The translations under genes and the position numbers were made by a program. The notes below the pieces were generated by a model. The model saw only the letters and a program-made list of their open reading frames with translations. It did no database searches and was not told the DNA's origin. Positions 1 through 7,629 of a stretch of DNA of 64,000 bases are shown in pieces. Each line of letters begins with the position of its first letter. Positions within the stretch are counted from its first letter, which is position 1. The DNA is from DATBRV01 sp036560145 (lineage in GTDB: Bacteria; Myxococcota_A; UBA9160; SMWR01): NCBI GenBank assembly GCA_036560145.1, contig DATBRV010000123.1, positions 45,405 through 109,404 of the forward strand. Reading direction: 5' to 3'.

Positions 1-406
1 CCATCTGGAGCGCCGAGCCGAGCACGCCCGCGCCGACGTACGGCACGCCGGCGAGCTCGAGCAGGCCTTGCAGGGTGCCGTCCTCGCCGCCCTGTCCGTG
101 GACGATCGGAAAGATCACGTCGACTTGCGGAAGCGCGCGCCCGGCTTCGCGGGTCGCGCCCGCCATCGACACCAGAGAGCGTTGTCCGGGAACGGCGGGG
201 AGCGTCACCTCCGCTCCGCTCGCGGCGGCCTCGGGCGGGAGCGCCGGAGAACCCAGGTGCCAGCGCCCCTGATGGTCGATCGCGACGAGCGAGACGTCGT
301 AACGGGTCGGATCGAGCGCCTTCAAGATGCAGGTCGCCGAGGTGACCGACACCTCGTGCTCGACCGAGCGCCCCCCGAACAGCAGACCGATGCGGAGCTT
401 CGCCAT
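1..406 (-). CDS. ddl: D-alanine--D-alanine ligase, N-terminal part (cut by window edge)
   Basis: This is the first 135 codons of a D-Ala--D-Ala ligase, the cytoplasmic ATP-grasp enzyme that makes the peptidoglycan dipeptide; the rest lies beyond base 1. The protein opens MAKLRIGLLFGGRSVEHEVS, the family's N-terminal signature, and close to the edge reads HGQGGEDGTLQGLLEL then GVPYVGAG, another strongly conserved Ddl stretch. The ATG at 406 follows a purine-rich GGGGAGG run and sits exactly where family members begin. The gene diverges from larE across 112 bp; a TATGCT-like -10 lies about 27 nt upstream of the start on this strand. No ATP-binding residues can be judged because the C-terminal two thirds are missing. 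Confidence 0.93.
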   Translation of the reverse strand, partial: MAKLRIGLLFGGRSVEHEVSVTSATCILKALDPTRYDVSLVAIDHQGRWHLGSPALPPEAAASGAEVTLPAVPGQRSLVSMAGATREAGRALPQVDVIFPIVHGQGGEDGTLQGLLELAGVPYVGAGVLGSALQM

Positions 407-483
407 CCCCCCTCCCCGATCCGCGCCCAGCATAGACCGCGGCTGGGCGCCCGCTCCACGAGTCGGCAGCCGAGGCGCTCGGC

Positions 484-512
484 TTGACCGCTTCCGGGCC
501 GCCTCGTAAGCT
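484..512 (+). promoter_or_regulatory. sigma70-type promoter of larE, probably leaderless
   Basis: TTGACC (484-489), a 17-nt spacer and TAAGCT (507-512) form a good -35/-10 pair. The GTG start of larE follows only 6 nt after the -10 and there is no Shine-Dalgarno site, so transcription should begin at or next to the start codon. Confidence 0.65.
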
Positions 513-518
513 CGGCTC

Positions 519-1367
519 GTGGCTCCCATCCCCCCGGAACTCCAGCGAAAAGAGGCCGCGCTCCAGGACGCGCTGCGCGCCGCCGGCCGCCTCATCGTGG
601 CCTTCTCCGGCGGGGTCGACTCGAGCTACCTGGCCTTCGCCGCGCACCGTGCGCTGGGCGACGGCGCGCTCGCGGTGACGGCCGATTCAGCGTCCTATCC
701 CGCCAGCCACCGCGCCATGGCGGAGCGCGTGAGCCGCGAATTCGGCATCCCGCATCGCTTCCTGACCACCCACGAGATGGAACGCGAGGCCTACCGCGCC
801 AATCAGCCCGACCGCTGCTTCCACTGCAAGACGGAGCTCTTCGAAGTGCTCGGCGCGCTGCGCGGGCAGCTCGGCTTCGACGCGGTGGCGTACGGCGTGA
901 ACACCGATGACACCACCGACTTTCGCCCCGGTCACCGTGCGGCCGAGCAGCACGCCGTGCTCTCGCCCTTCCTCGACGCGAAGCTCTCGAAGGCCGAGAT
1001 CCGCGCGCTCTCCCGCGCCGCCGGTCTGCCCACCGCCGAGCTTCCGTCCTCGGCGTGCCTCTCGTCGCGCCTGCCCTATGGAACGCGCGTCACGCCCGAG
1101 CGCCTGCGCCAGGTCGACGAAGGCGAGGAGCGTCTGCGCGCGCTGGGATTCCGCCAGGTGCGGCTCCGGCATCACGGCCCGCTGGCCCGGATCGAGGTGG
1201 ATCCGGCCGAACTGCCGCGCGCGCTCGATCCGGAGATGGCGCGGCGGATCGCCGCCGTGATCCGCGAGCTCGGCTTCCGATGGGTCTCGCTCGACCTCGA
1301 GGGCTACCGCACGGGCTCGCTCAACGAGGTCCTCGGCCTCGAAGCGCCGCCCGCGACCGAGCCGTGA
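519..1367 (+). CDS. larE: LarE-type ATP-dependent sulfur transferase, three-cysteine form
   Basis: LarE is a cytoplasmic PP-loop enzyme that adenylates and then thiolates pyridinium biscarboxylic acid mononucleotide to build the nickel-pincer nucleotide cofactor of lactate racemase and relatives. The 282-residue protein has the PP-loop SGGVDSS (30-36) and the LarE stretch ACLSSRLPYGTR with Cys180. It also has Cys100 and Cys103 in PDRCFHCK. Sacrificial LarE of Lactobacillus uses one Cys; the Thermotoga enzyme holds a [4Fe-4S] cluster with three, and this protein matches the three-Cys pattern. The GTG start is preceded by a promoter rather than a ribosome site. No larA, larB or larC is in the window, so the enzyme served by the cofactor is unknown. 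Confidence 0.88.
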   Translation: MAPIPPELQRKEAALQDALRAAGRLIVAFSGGVDSSYLAFAAHRALGDGALAVTADSASYPASHRAMAERVSREFGIPHRFLTTHEMEREAYRANQPDRCFHCKTELFEVLGALRGQLGFDAVAYGVNTDDTTDFRPGHRAAEQHAVLSPFLDAKLSKAEIRALSRAAGLPTAELPSSACLSSRLPYGTRVTPERLRQVDEGEERLRALGFRQVRLRHHGPLARIEVDPAELPRALDPEMARRIAAVIRELGFRWVSLDLEGYRTGSLNEVLGLEAPPATEP

Positions 1368-2251
1368 TCGCCGCGATCGAGTGCGCGGGAGCGCCCCGCG
1401 ACCTCGGGCTCGATCAGGGGCGCGCCTGCCGCGGATCGCTGCGAGAGGCCTTCCAGCGCTCGCCGCTGCGCGAGCGATGGCCGCTGCCGCTGGACGCGGC
1501 GCACGCGCGCCTCGCGCGCGATCTGAAGCGTCACTTCCCCCACCTCGCGGAGTCCCTCGCCGGGCTCGCCGCCGGCGCGGGCGTGCCGGAGCGCTGGCTG
1601 GTGCGACGGCTCGCCGACGAGCTGGTCGCGCCGCGCGCGTCGCGCGTCGTCGCGAGCGCGGGGGCCGCGGGCGCGCTGCTCGCGGTCGATTGCACGGGGC
1701 CCTGGATCGCGCGGCGCAGCCGCCCGGAGGGGGGCTTCGTCTGCCTCGAGCTCGCGCGTCCCTGGCTGGCGGCGTGCTTCGCGGGCGTCAACGAGGCGGG
1801 CCTCGCCGTGGTGGCGGCGCCCGGCGGCGGCGCGCCGGGCGCTTGCGTCGCGCCGGCCGCGCTGCTCGCGCAGGACTGTCTGCAACGCTTCGCCAAGGTC
1901 GAGAGCGCGCTCGATTGGTGCGTCGGACGCCCGGCGGGATCGTCGGCGGCGCTGCTGCTCGCGGGCGCGGGCGGCGAGCTCGCGGGCGTGGAGATCCGCG
2001 CGGGCAGCCGCCGTCTGCTGCATCCGGAGGGCGCGCTGCTGGCCTGGTCCAACGCGGGCGACGCGGGCGCCGAGCTCGCCAAGGCGCTGCGCGAGGCCGC
2101 GCCGGCGACGGCGGCCGCGCTGGCGCGGGTCCTCGCGCCGTCCGCAGCCGCCGTGCTCGACCCCGCCGCGCGCCGCCTGACCGTGCTCGCCGGCGGCGAG
2201 CCGGACTGGGTCTCGTTGCAAGAAGGGGACGTTGGTTCAGGAGTTCAGTGA
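1364..2251 (+). CDS. C45-like N-terminal-nucleophile hydrolase, possibly inactive
   Basis: The 295-residue protein begins at a GTG overlapping the larE stop by GTGA, so it is translationally coupled to larE. It resembles acyl-CoA:6-aminopenicillanate acyltransferase-like C45 hydrolases: DLGLDQGRACRGSLREAF near the N-terminus, a GVPERWL segment, and FAGVNEAGLAVVAA, the GxNExGLAV signature. In C45 enzymes the nucleophilic Cys sits in a GCTS-like site before the GxNExGL block. Here the corresponding stretch reads APRASRVVAS; a Cys occurs only further on, in VDCTGPW. The enzyme may therefore be degenerate or use another residue. The last residues, EGDVGSGVQ, and the stop codon come from the palindromic element at 2220-2327. 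The family call is moderate and the substrate unknown. Confidence 0.55.
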   Translation: MIAAIECAGAPRDLGLDQGRACRGSLREAFQRSPLRERWPLPLDAAHARLARDLKRHFPHLAESLAGLAAGAGVPERWLVRRLADELVAPRASRVVASAGAAGALLAVDCTGPWIARRSRPEGGFVCLELARPWLAACFAGVNEAGLAVVAAPGGGAPGACVAPAALLAQDCLQRFAKVESALDWCVGRPAGSSAALLLAGAGGELAGVEIRAGSRRLLHPEGALLAWSNAGDAGAELAKALREAAPATAAALARVLAPSAAAVLDPAARRLTVLAGGEPDWVSLQEGDVGSGVQ

Positions 2252-2327
2252 GTCGTCGGCACCCGTCGTCGTCCATCGCACGAACGCGGGACGACTTACT
2301 GAACTTCTGAACCAACGTCCCCTTCTT
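2220..2327. repeat. 108-bp palindromic element (MITE/REP-like) between convergent genes
   Basis: Two 37-bp arms (2220-2256 and 2291-2327) are reverse complements with 35 of 37 positions matching, around a 34-bp centre that is itself imperfectly self-complementary. Each arm begins AAGAAGGGGACGTTGGTTC. Both arms are read in frame by the convergent genes on either side and give EGDVGS-x-VQ then a stop: TGA on the left, TAA on the right. The two mismatches are GGA/GAA and TGA/TAA. As RNA it would fold into a very long hairpin and probably also terminates transcription both ways. No second copy was noticed in the window and no transposase is present. Confidence 0.85.
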
Positions 2328-2865
2328 CGCACCCCTCTTCGCACAGGGGCACCACCGCCCGGGGGTCCTGGGTGATGCGCAGGTAGTCGCGGATCTCCGG
2401 CCGCTCGAAGCCGTCGGCGATCGCGCGCTCGAAGAGCGCAACGAGCGGATCGAAGAATCGGTCCGTGGACAGCAACACGATCTTGCGTCGGTGATGACCG
2501 AGCTTGCGGAACGACAGGATCTCGGCGAGCTCCTCCAGCGTGCCGAGGCCGCCGGGAAGGGCGATGAAGCCGTCGGCGCGGTCGTCGAGGCCCGCCTTGC
2601 GCGAGCGCATGTCGTCCACCGTGTGCAATTCGTCGATCCCGGTGTGGTGCACGTCCTGCTCGATGAACTCGCGCAGGATCACGCCGTGGACGACGCCGCC
2701 CGCGGCGAGCGCCGCGTCGGCGACCGAGCCCATCAGGCCGGTGCGCCCGCCGCCGTAGACCAGCACGTGGCCCTGTCGCGCGATCGCGTTCCCGACCACG
2801 CGGGCATCCGCGTGGTAGCGCTCGGGAGCCCGGGAGCTCGAGCCGCAGAAGACCGCGATCCGCAC
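2296..2865 (-). CDS. LOG-family (Rossmann) nucleotide phosphoribohydrolase-like protein
   Basis: The protein belongs to the LOG/TIGR00730 family, long misnamed lysine decarboxylase; characterised members hydrolyse cytokinin riboside or other nucleoside 5'-monophosphates. It has the N-terminal IAVFCGSS, the VYGGGRTGLMG loop and the catalytic PGGLGTLEEL motif (around residues 104-113). At 189 residues it is about the usual length, but the end, EEGDVGSEVQ, is supplied by the right arm of the palindromic element and matches the tail of the facing gene. The start is a GTG nine bases beyond the helicase stop, so the helicase and this gene likely form one transcript. Its substrate cannot be read from sequence. 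Confidence 0.87.
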   Translation of the reverse strand: MRIAVFCGSSSRAPERYHADARVVGNAIARQGHVLVYGGGRTGLMGSVADAALAAGGVVHGVILREFIEQDVHHTGIDELHTVDDMRSRKAGLDDRADGFIALPGGLGTLEELAEILSFRKLGHHRRKIVLLSTDRFFDPLVALFERAIADGFERPEIRDYLRITQDPRAVVPLCEEGCEEGDVGSEVQ

Positions 2866-2874
2866 GCGCCGGCG

Positions 2875-4314
2875 CTAGCGCCGCCGCCGGCGCCGGGCGC
2901 GCCGCTGCGGCGGGCGGTCGTCCGCCGCGCCGCTGTCCTCCCGCGCGTCTTCCGCCGGTTCGATCGCCGCCAGCGGTTCGGACGGCGGGACCACGGTCGT
3001 CACGGGCCGGTGCTCGTGCAGATAGGCGGCGCAGACGGCGGCGAGATCGCGCTTGCCCTCGGCGCTGCCGGCCAGCGCGTCGACGACGGGCAGGAAGCGG
3101 TCCAGGTTCCACTTGCGCTCGCGCTCGGGCAGGGCGCGCAGCTCCTGCTCGATCTTGACCGAGAGGCGATCGCGCAGGCGCTCGACGATCTCCGCTTCGG
3201 TGGGCAGCTTGCGCTCGATGATCCGGATCTGGTTCACCTGCTGGAGGTAGCGGAAGTTCCCGATGTCGAGGCCGGAGACCAGAGAGATCGCGATGCCGGC
3301 CTTGCCGGCCCGGCCCGTTCGCCCGGTGCGGTGCACGTAGACGTCGGGCGACTCGGGCGAGGAATAACCGATCACGTGCGAGAGGTCGCTGATGTCGATC
3401 CCGCGCGCCGCCACGTCCGTCGCTACCAGGAAACGCAGCTTGCCGGCCTTGATGCGCGCCATCGCCTTCTCGCGCGCGGGCTGCGTCAGGTCGCCGGAGA
3501 TCTGGTCGGCGTCGTAGCCGCGTCGCTGTAGGAAGGCGGTCACGTAGCGGACGTCGCTCTTGGTGTTGCAGAAGATGATGGCGCTGTCGGGATCTTCATA
3601 CTCGAGGATGCGGACCAGGTTCGAGTCCTTCTCCTGGGCCGTGGTGAGCACGAAGAAGTGCTCGATCTCCTGGGGCGCGAGCTGTCCCTCGGAGAGCGAG
3701 ACGAAGATCGGATCGTGAAGGAACACCCGCGAGAGCGACCGCACGCGCTCGGGAATCGTGGCCGAGAACAGGCACGACTGGCGCTGGCGCGGCAGGTGCT
3801 TGTGGATCTCCCGCATGTCGGGCCAGAAGCCCAGCGAGAGCATCTCGTCGGCTTCGTCGAACACCAGGATCTTGACGCGAGCGAAGCTGAGCCGCCCGGA
3901 GCCGAGGTGGTCGAGGATGCGGCCGGGCGTTCCGACCACCACGTGCGCGCCGGCCTCGATCCGCTCGATCTGCTGCTGATAGCCGACACCGCCGTAGATC
4001 GGAACCGTCCGTACGCCGCGGTGGCGCCCGAGCGCGGCCACCTCGTCGGCGACCTGGTTGGCGAGCTCGCGCGTCGGCGCCAGCACCAGTGCCTGGCAAT
4101 GGTTCAGCTCCGTGTCGATCGCTTCGGCGATCGGAATGCCGAATGCCCCGGTCTTGCCGCTGCCGGTGTGCGCCTGGACGATCAGGTCGTGACCGGCCCG
4201 CATCTGCGGGAGCACCTTCTCCTGGACGGCCGTGGCGCGGGTCCACCCGAGGTCGCGGATGCTGCGGAGGATCGGCTCGGAGAGAGCGCTGAACAGATCG
4301 GCGGGGTCATCCAT
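2875..4314 (-). CDS. DEAD-box ATP-dependent RNA helicase
   Basis: A 479-residue cytoplasmic RNA helicase with all core motifs: AHTGSGKT (48-55), PTRELA (80-85), GTPGR (128-132), DEAD (153-156), SAT (184-186), ARGID (303-307) and HRTGRTGR (328-335). The tail is acidic, then strongly basic (RRARRRRRR), a common RNA-binding extension in DeaD/RhlE-like enzymes. I chose the ATG at 4314 because MDDPADLFSALSEPILRSI is the normal pre-Q-motif start; the frame stays open upstream but reads as non-protein. A TAGGCT -10 candidate lies 11 nt before the start. It diverges from gatC over 69 bp. Which helicase subfamily it belongs to is not settled. Confidence 0.93.
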   Translation of the reverse strand: MDDPADLFSALSEPILRSIRDLGWTRATAVQEKVLPQMRAGHDLIVQAHTGSGKTGAFGIPIAEAIDTELNHCQALVLAPTRELANQVADEVAALGRHRGVRTVPIYGGVGYQQQIERIEAGAHVVVGTPGRILDHLGSGRLSFARVKILVFDEADEMLSLGFWPDMREIHKHLPRQRQSCLFSATIPERVRSLSRVFLHDPIFVSLSEGQLAPQEIEHFFVLTTAQEKDSNLVRILEYEDPDSAIIFCNTKSDVRYVTAFLQRRGYDADQISGDLTQPAREKAMARIKAGKLRFLVATDVAARGIDISDLSHVIGYSSPESPDVYVHRTGRTGRAGKAGIAISLVSGLDIGNFRYLQQVNQIRIIERKLPTEAEIVERLRDRLSVKIEQELRALPERERKWNLDRFLPVVDALAGSAEGKRDLAAVCAAYLHEHRPVTTVVPPSEPLAAIEPAEDAREDSGAADDRPPQRRARRRRRR

Positions 4315-4371
4315 GAAGACCCACGAGCCTATCCCTCTGGGGCAGCGCCCGCAACGGCGGAGAGGATCCGC

Positions 4372-4377
4372 TAGTCT
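4372..4377 (+). promoter_or_regulatory. -10-like TAGTCT for gatC
   Basis: TAGTCT lies 6 nt before the GTG of gatC, with no Shine-Dalgarno site between. No good -35 is visible 17 nt further up. This fits the window-wide leaderless pattern. Confidence 0.45.
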
Positions 4378-4383
4378 GCCGGC

Positions 4384-4689
4384 GTGGCGCGGATCACTCG
4401 CGACGAGGTGGAGAAGGTCGCTGCGCTGGCCCGGCTCTCGCTCGGCGACGAGGCGGCCGAGCGCATGGCTTCGGAGCTGGATCAGATCCTCGAGTACGCC
4501 TGGTCGCTCTCGCAGGTCGATACCAGCGACGTCGAGCCCACCGCGCACGCGATTCCGCTCCCGACACCGCTGCGCGAGGACCGCGCTGCACCGCCTCTCG
4601 ATCCCGAGCTCGCCGTCGCGAACGCGCCGGAGCGCGAAGGCTCGGCCTTCGTCGTTCCGAAGGTGATCGAGGGCGACGAAGAGGGCTAG
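4384..4689 (+). CDS. gatC: Asp-tRNA(Asn)/Glu-tRNA(Gln) amidotransferase subunit C
   Basis: GatC is the small subunit that clamps GatA to GatB in the GatCAB amidotransferase, which converts Glu-tRNA(Gln) and/or Asp-tRNA(Asn) to the correct aminoacyl-tRNA. The 101-residue protein has the family layout: ITRDEVEKVAALARLSL at the N-terminus, a central VDTSDVEPTAHAIP and a C-terminal VPKVIE. It starts with GTG 6 nt after a -10-like hexamer. It is followed after one base by gatA, then gatB and an asmA-like gene, all coupled, so stoichiometric production is expected. Confidence 0.95.
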   Translation: MARITRDEVEKVAALARLSLGDEAAERMASELDQILEYAWSLSQVDTSDVEPTAHAIPLPTPLREDRAAPPLDPELAVANAPEREGSAFVVPKVIEGDEEG

Positions 4690-4690
4690 C

Positions 4691-6157
4691 GTGGGCGCCG
4701 TCTTCGATTCGCTGTCGGAGCTGTCCCAGAAGCTCGCTTCGCGCGAGGTCTCCTCGCTCGAGCTGGTGGGCGCCGCGCTCGCGCGCGCGGACGCGACGCA
4801 GTCCACGCTGCACGCCTTCGTCGGCCTGCGTCCCGCGAACGCGCGTGCCGAGGCCGAGCAGTCCGACGCCCGCCGTCGCCGCGGCGAGCCGCGCTCGCCT
4901 CTCGACGGCATCCCGATCGCGATCAAGGACAACATGGTGCAGACGGGAGAGCCCACGACCTGCGCGTCGCGCATCCTCGAGGGCTTCGTCTCCCCCTACA
5001 CCGCCACCGCGGTGGCGCGGCTCGAGCACGCGGGCGCCGTCGTGATCGGCCGGACGAACATGGACGAGTTCGCGATGGGCTCTTCGACCGAGCATTCGAG
5101 CTCGGGGCCGACCCGCAATCCGTGGCGTCTGGCGAGCACCCCTGGTGGCTCCTCGGGCGGCTCGGCCGCGGCGGTCGCGGCGGGCATCGTGCCCGCGGCG
5201 CTGGGCAGCGACACCGGCGGCTCGATCCGCCAGCCGGCGTCCTTCTGCGGTGTGGTGGGGATCAAGCCGACCTACGGAAGGGTCTCGCGCTGGGGGCTGG
5301 TCGCCTTCGCCTCCTCCCTCGACCAGATCGGCGTCTTCACGCGCAGCGCGCGCGACGCCGCCAGCCTGCTCGAGCGGATCAGCGGCCACGACCCCTCCGA
5401 TTCGACGTCGATCCCGGAGCCGGCCCCGGAGCTGGCGTCCGCGCTGGACGGCGACGTCTCCGGCCTGGTGGTGGGCCTGCCCAGGGAATGCTTCGTCGCG
5501 GAGGGAGTCGATCCCGGTGTGCTCGCGGCGGTCGAGGGCGCGGTGGCCGAGCTGGAGCGGGCGGGCGCGAAGGTGCGCGAGGTCTCGCTGCCGCACACCC
5601 GGCACGCGATCGCCACCTACTACCTGATCGCCACCGCCGAGGCCTCCAGCAATCTGGCCCGCTACGACGGTGTCCGCTACGGCCGCCGCGCGAGCGGCGC
5701 TCGCAACCTCACCGAGATGTACGAGCGCACGCGCTCGGAGGGATTCGGCGAGGAGGTGAAGCGGCGGATCCTGCTCGGCACCTACGTGCTCTCGGCGGGG
5801 TACTACGACGCGTACTACCGCAAGGCGCAGCAGGTGCGCACGCTGCTGCGCGGCGATTTCGAGCGCGCATTCGGCGCCTGCGACGTGATCGTCACCCCCA
5901 CCTGCCCCGAGGTGGCGTTCGATCTGGGCGCGAAGACCTCCGACCCGCTGGCCATGTATCTCTCGGACATCTACACGGTCTCGGCGAACCTGGCCGGGAT
6001 CCCGGGCCTCTCGATCCCGTGCGGCCTGGTGCGCGGGCTGCCGGTCGGACTGCAATTGCTCGGCCCCGCGCTCGGCGAGGCCGTCCTGCTGCGAATGGCC
6101 GACGCTTTCGAGCGTCGCACGCCGCACCAGGCGCGGCGGCCGGAGGGCTTCCCGTGA
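4691..6157 (+). CDS. gatA: Asp-tRNA(Asn)/Glu-tRNA(Gln) amidotransferase subunit A
   Basis: GatA is the glutaminase/amidase subunit that releases ammonia from glutamine for transamidation on GatB. The 488-residue protein has the amidase-signature triad at standard numbering: Lys79 in AIKDN, cis-Ser154 in PGGSSGGS and Ser178 in GSDTGGSIRQPA. Length and motifs are normal. The GTG start lies one base after the gatC stop. The end overlaps the gatB start by GTGA, so translation is coupled. Nothing looks transferred or damaged. Confidence 0.97.
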   Translation: MGAVFDSLSELSQKLASREVSSLELVGAALARADATQSTLHAFVGLRPANARAEAEQSDARRRRGEPRSPLDGIPIAIKDNMVQTGEPTTCASRILEGFVSPYTATAVARLEHAGAVVIGRTNMDEFAMGSSTEHSSSGPTRNPWRLASTPGGSSGGSAAAVAAGIVPAALGSDTGGSIRQPASFCGVVGIKPTYGRVSRWGLVAFASSLDQIGVFTRSARDAASLLERISGHDPSDSTSIPEPAPELASALDGDVSGLVVGLPRECFVAEGVDPGVLAAVEGAVAELERAGAKVREVSLPHTRHAIATYYLIATAEASSNLARYDGVRYGRRASGARNLTEMYERTRSEGFGEEVKRRILLGTYVLSAGYYDAYYRKAQQVRTLLRGDFERAFGACDVIVTPTCPEVAFDLGAKTSDPLAMYLSDIYTVSANLAGIPGLSIPCGLVRGLPVGLQLLGPALGEAVLLRMADAFERRTPHQARRPEGFP

Positions 6158-7629
6158 GCGCGCCCGCGCATCCGCGCTTCGAGGTGGTGATCGGGCTCGA
6201 GGTGCACACGCAGCTGCGCACCGAGTCGAAGCTCTTCAGCCCGGCGCCGGTCAGCTACGGCCTGCCCCCGAACCACAGCGTGCATCCGATCTGCCTCGCG
6301 CTTCCCGGGGTGCTCCCGACGCTGAACGCGCGCGCGGTGGAGCTCGCGATCCGCGCCGCGCTCGCGACCCATTGCAAGGTGCACCCCCGTTCGATCTTCG
6401 CGCGCAAGAACTACTTCTACCCCGACCTTCCCAAGGGCTACCAGATCTCCCAGTACGAGGACCCGATCGCCACCGGCGGCTGGATCGAAGTGGCCCTCGA
6501 AGAGGGCGGCGAGGCGCGGACGAAGCGCGTGGGCCTCACGCGCATCCACATGGAAGAGGACGCGGGCAAGTCGATCCACGACGCGGCGGCGACGGGCGAC
6601 AGCAGCCAGATCGACCTGAACCGCGCCGGGGTTCCGTTGCTCGAGATCGTCTCCGAGCCCGATCTGCGCTCTCCGGCGGAGGCGGCCGCGTATCTGCGCA
6701 CGCTGCGCCAGATCCTCCGCTACATCGAGGTCTCCGACGCCGACCTGGAGAAGGGCCACTTCCGCTGCGACGCCAACGTCTCGCTGCGCAGGCCCGGCCA
6801 GAGCGCGCTCGGGACGCGCACCGAGCTGAAGAACCTGAACTCCTTCCGCTTCGTCGAGATGGCGCTGGAGGCCGAGATCGAACGGCAGGCAGGGGTTCTC
6901 GAGCGCGGCGGCCGCGTCCAGCAGGCCACCATGGCGTTCGATCCGAACACGCGCCGCACCCGGGTGCTCCGCCTGAAGGAGAACGCGGACGACTATCGCT
7001 ACTTCCCGGACCCCGATCTGATCCCGCTGATGCTCTCGGAGCAGCAGATCGATCGCGTGCGCGCCTCGCTGCCCGAGCTCGCCGAGCAGAAATGCGCGCG
7101 TTTCGTGCGCGAGTTCGGACTCTCGGAGTACGACGCCCGCCAGCTCACGGCCAGCCGCGCGTTCGCGGACTTCTTCGAGCAGGCCGCCGCGGCGCACGGC
7201 ACGCCGAAGACCGTCGCGAACTGGATGCTGCGCGATCTGCGCGAGGCGCTCTCCGCGCGCGAGTGCGAGATCGACGCGACGCCGGTCAGCGCGGCGAGCT
7301 TCGCCGCGCTGCTGGGCCTGGTCGACTCCGGCCGCCTCACCGCGAAGAGCGCGCGCGAGCTGGTGGGAGTCCTGGTCGCGGACGGCGGAAGCCCCGAGGA
7401 GCTGATGCGCGCGCGGGGTCTCGAGGCCGTCGCCGACACCGGCGTGCTGGAAGCGGCGGTGGCCGCGGTGATCTCCGAGAACGCCGAGAACGCGGAGCGC
7501 TACCGGAGCGGCGACGAGAAGATCCTGAACTTCCTGATGGGTCAGGTGATGCGCCGCACCGGGGGCAAGGCGAGCCCCGCCGCGGTGCGCGAGCTGCTGT
7601 CCCGCAAGCTCGCCGGAAAGCCTTCGTGA
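6154..7629 (+). CDS. gatB: Asp-tRNA(Asn)/Glu-tRNA(Gln) amidotransferase subunit B
   Basis: GatB binds the mischarged tRNA, phosphorylates the Glu or Asp side chain and accepts ammonia from GatA. The 491-residue protein opens FEVVIGLEVHTQLRTESKLF and carries NYFYPDLPKGYQISQY, both hallmark GatB stretches, and ends in the tRNA-binding YqeY-like tail (KILNFLMGQVMRRTGGKASP). I start it at the GTG overlapping the gatA stop; the frame is open further up but there it only shadows gatA. The stop in turn overlaps the next gene's GTG, continuing the coupled operon. Confidence 0.97.
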   Translation: MSAPAHPRFEVVIGLEVHTQLRTESKLFSPAPVSYGLPPNHSVHPICLALPGVLPTLNARAVELAIRAALATHCKVHPRSIFARKNYFYPDLPKGYQISQYEDPIATGGWIEVALEEGGEARTKRVGLTRIHMEEDAGKSIHDAAATGDSSQIDLNRAGVPLLEIVSEPDLRSPAEAAAYLRTLRQILRYIEVSDADLEKGHFRCDANVSLRRPGQSALGTRTELKNLNSFRFVEMALEAEIERQAGVLERGGRVQQATMAFDPNTRRTRVLRLKENADDYRYFPDPDLIPLMLSEQQIDRVRASLPELAEQKCARFVREFGLSEYDARQLTASRAFADFFEQAAAAHGTPKTVANWMLRDLREALSARECEIDATPVSAASFAALLGLVDSGRLTAKSARELVGVLVADGGSPEELMRARGLEAVADTGVLEAAVAAVISENAENAERYRSGDEKILNFLMGQVMRRTGGKASPAAVRELLSRKLAGKPS

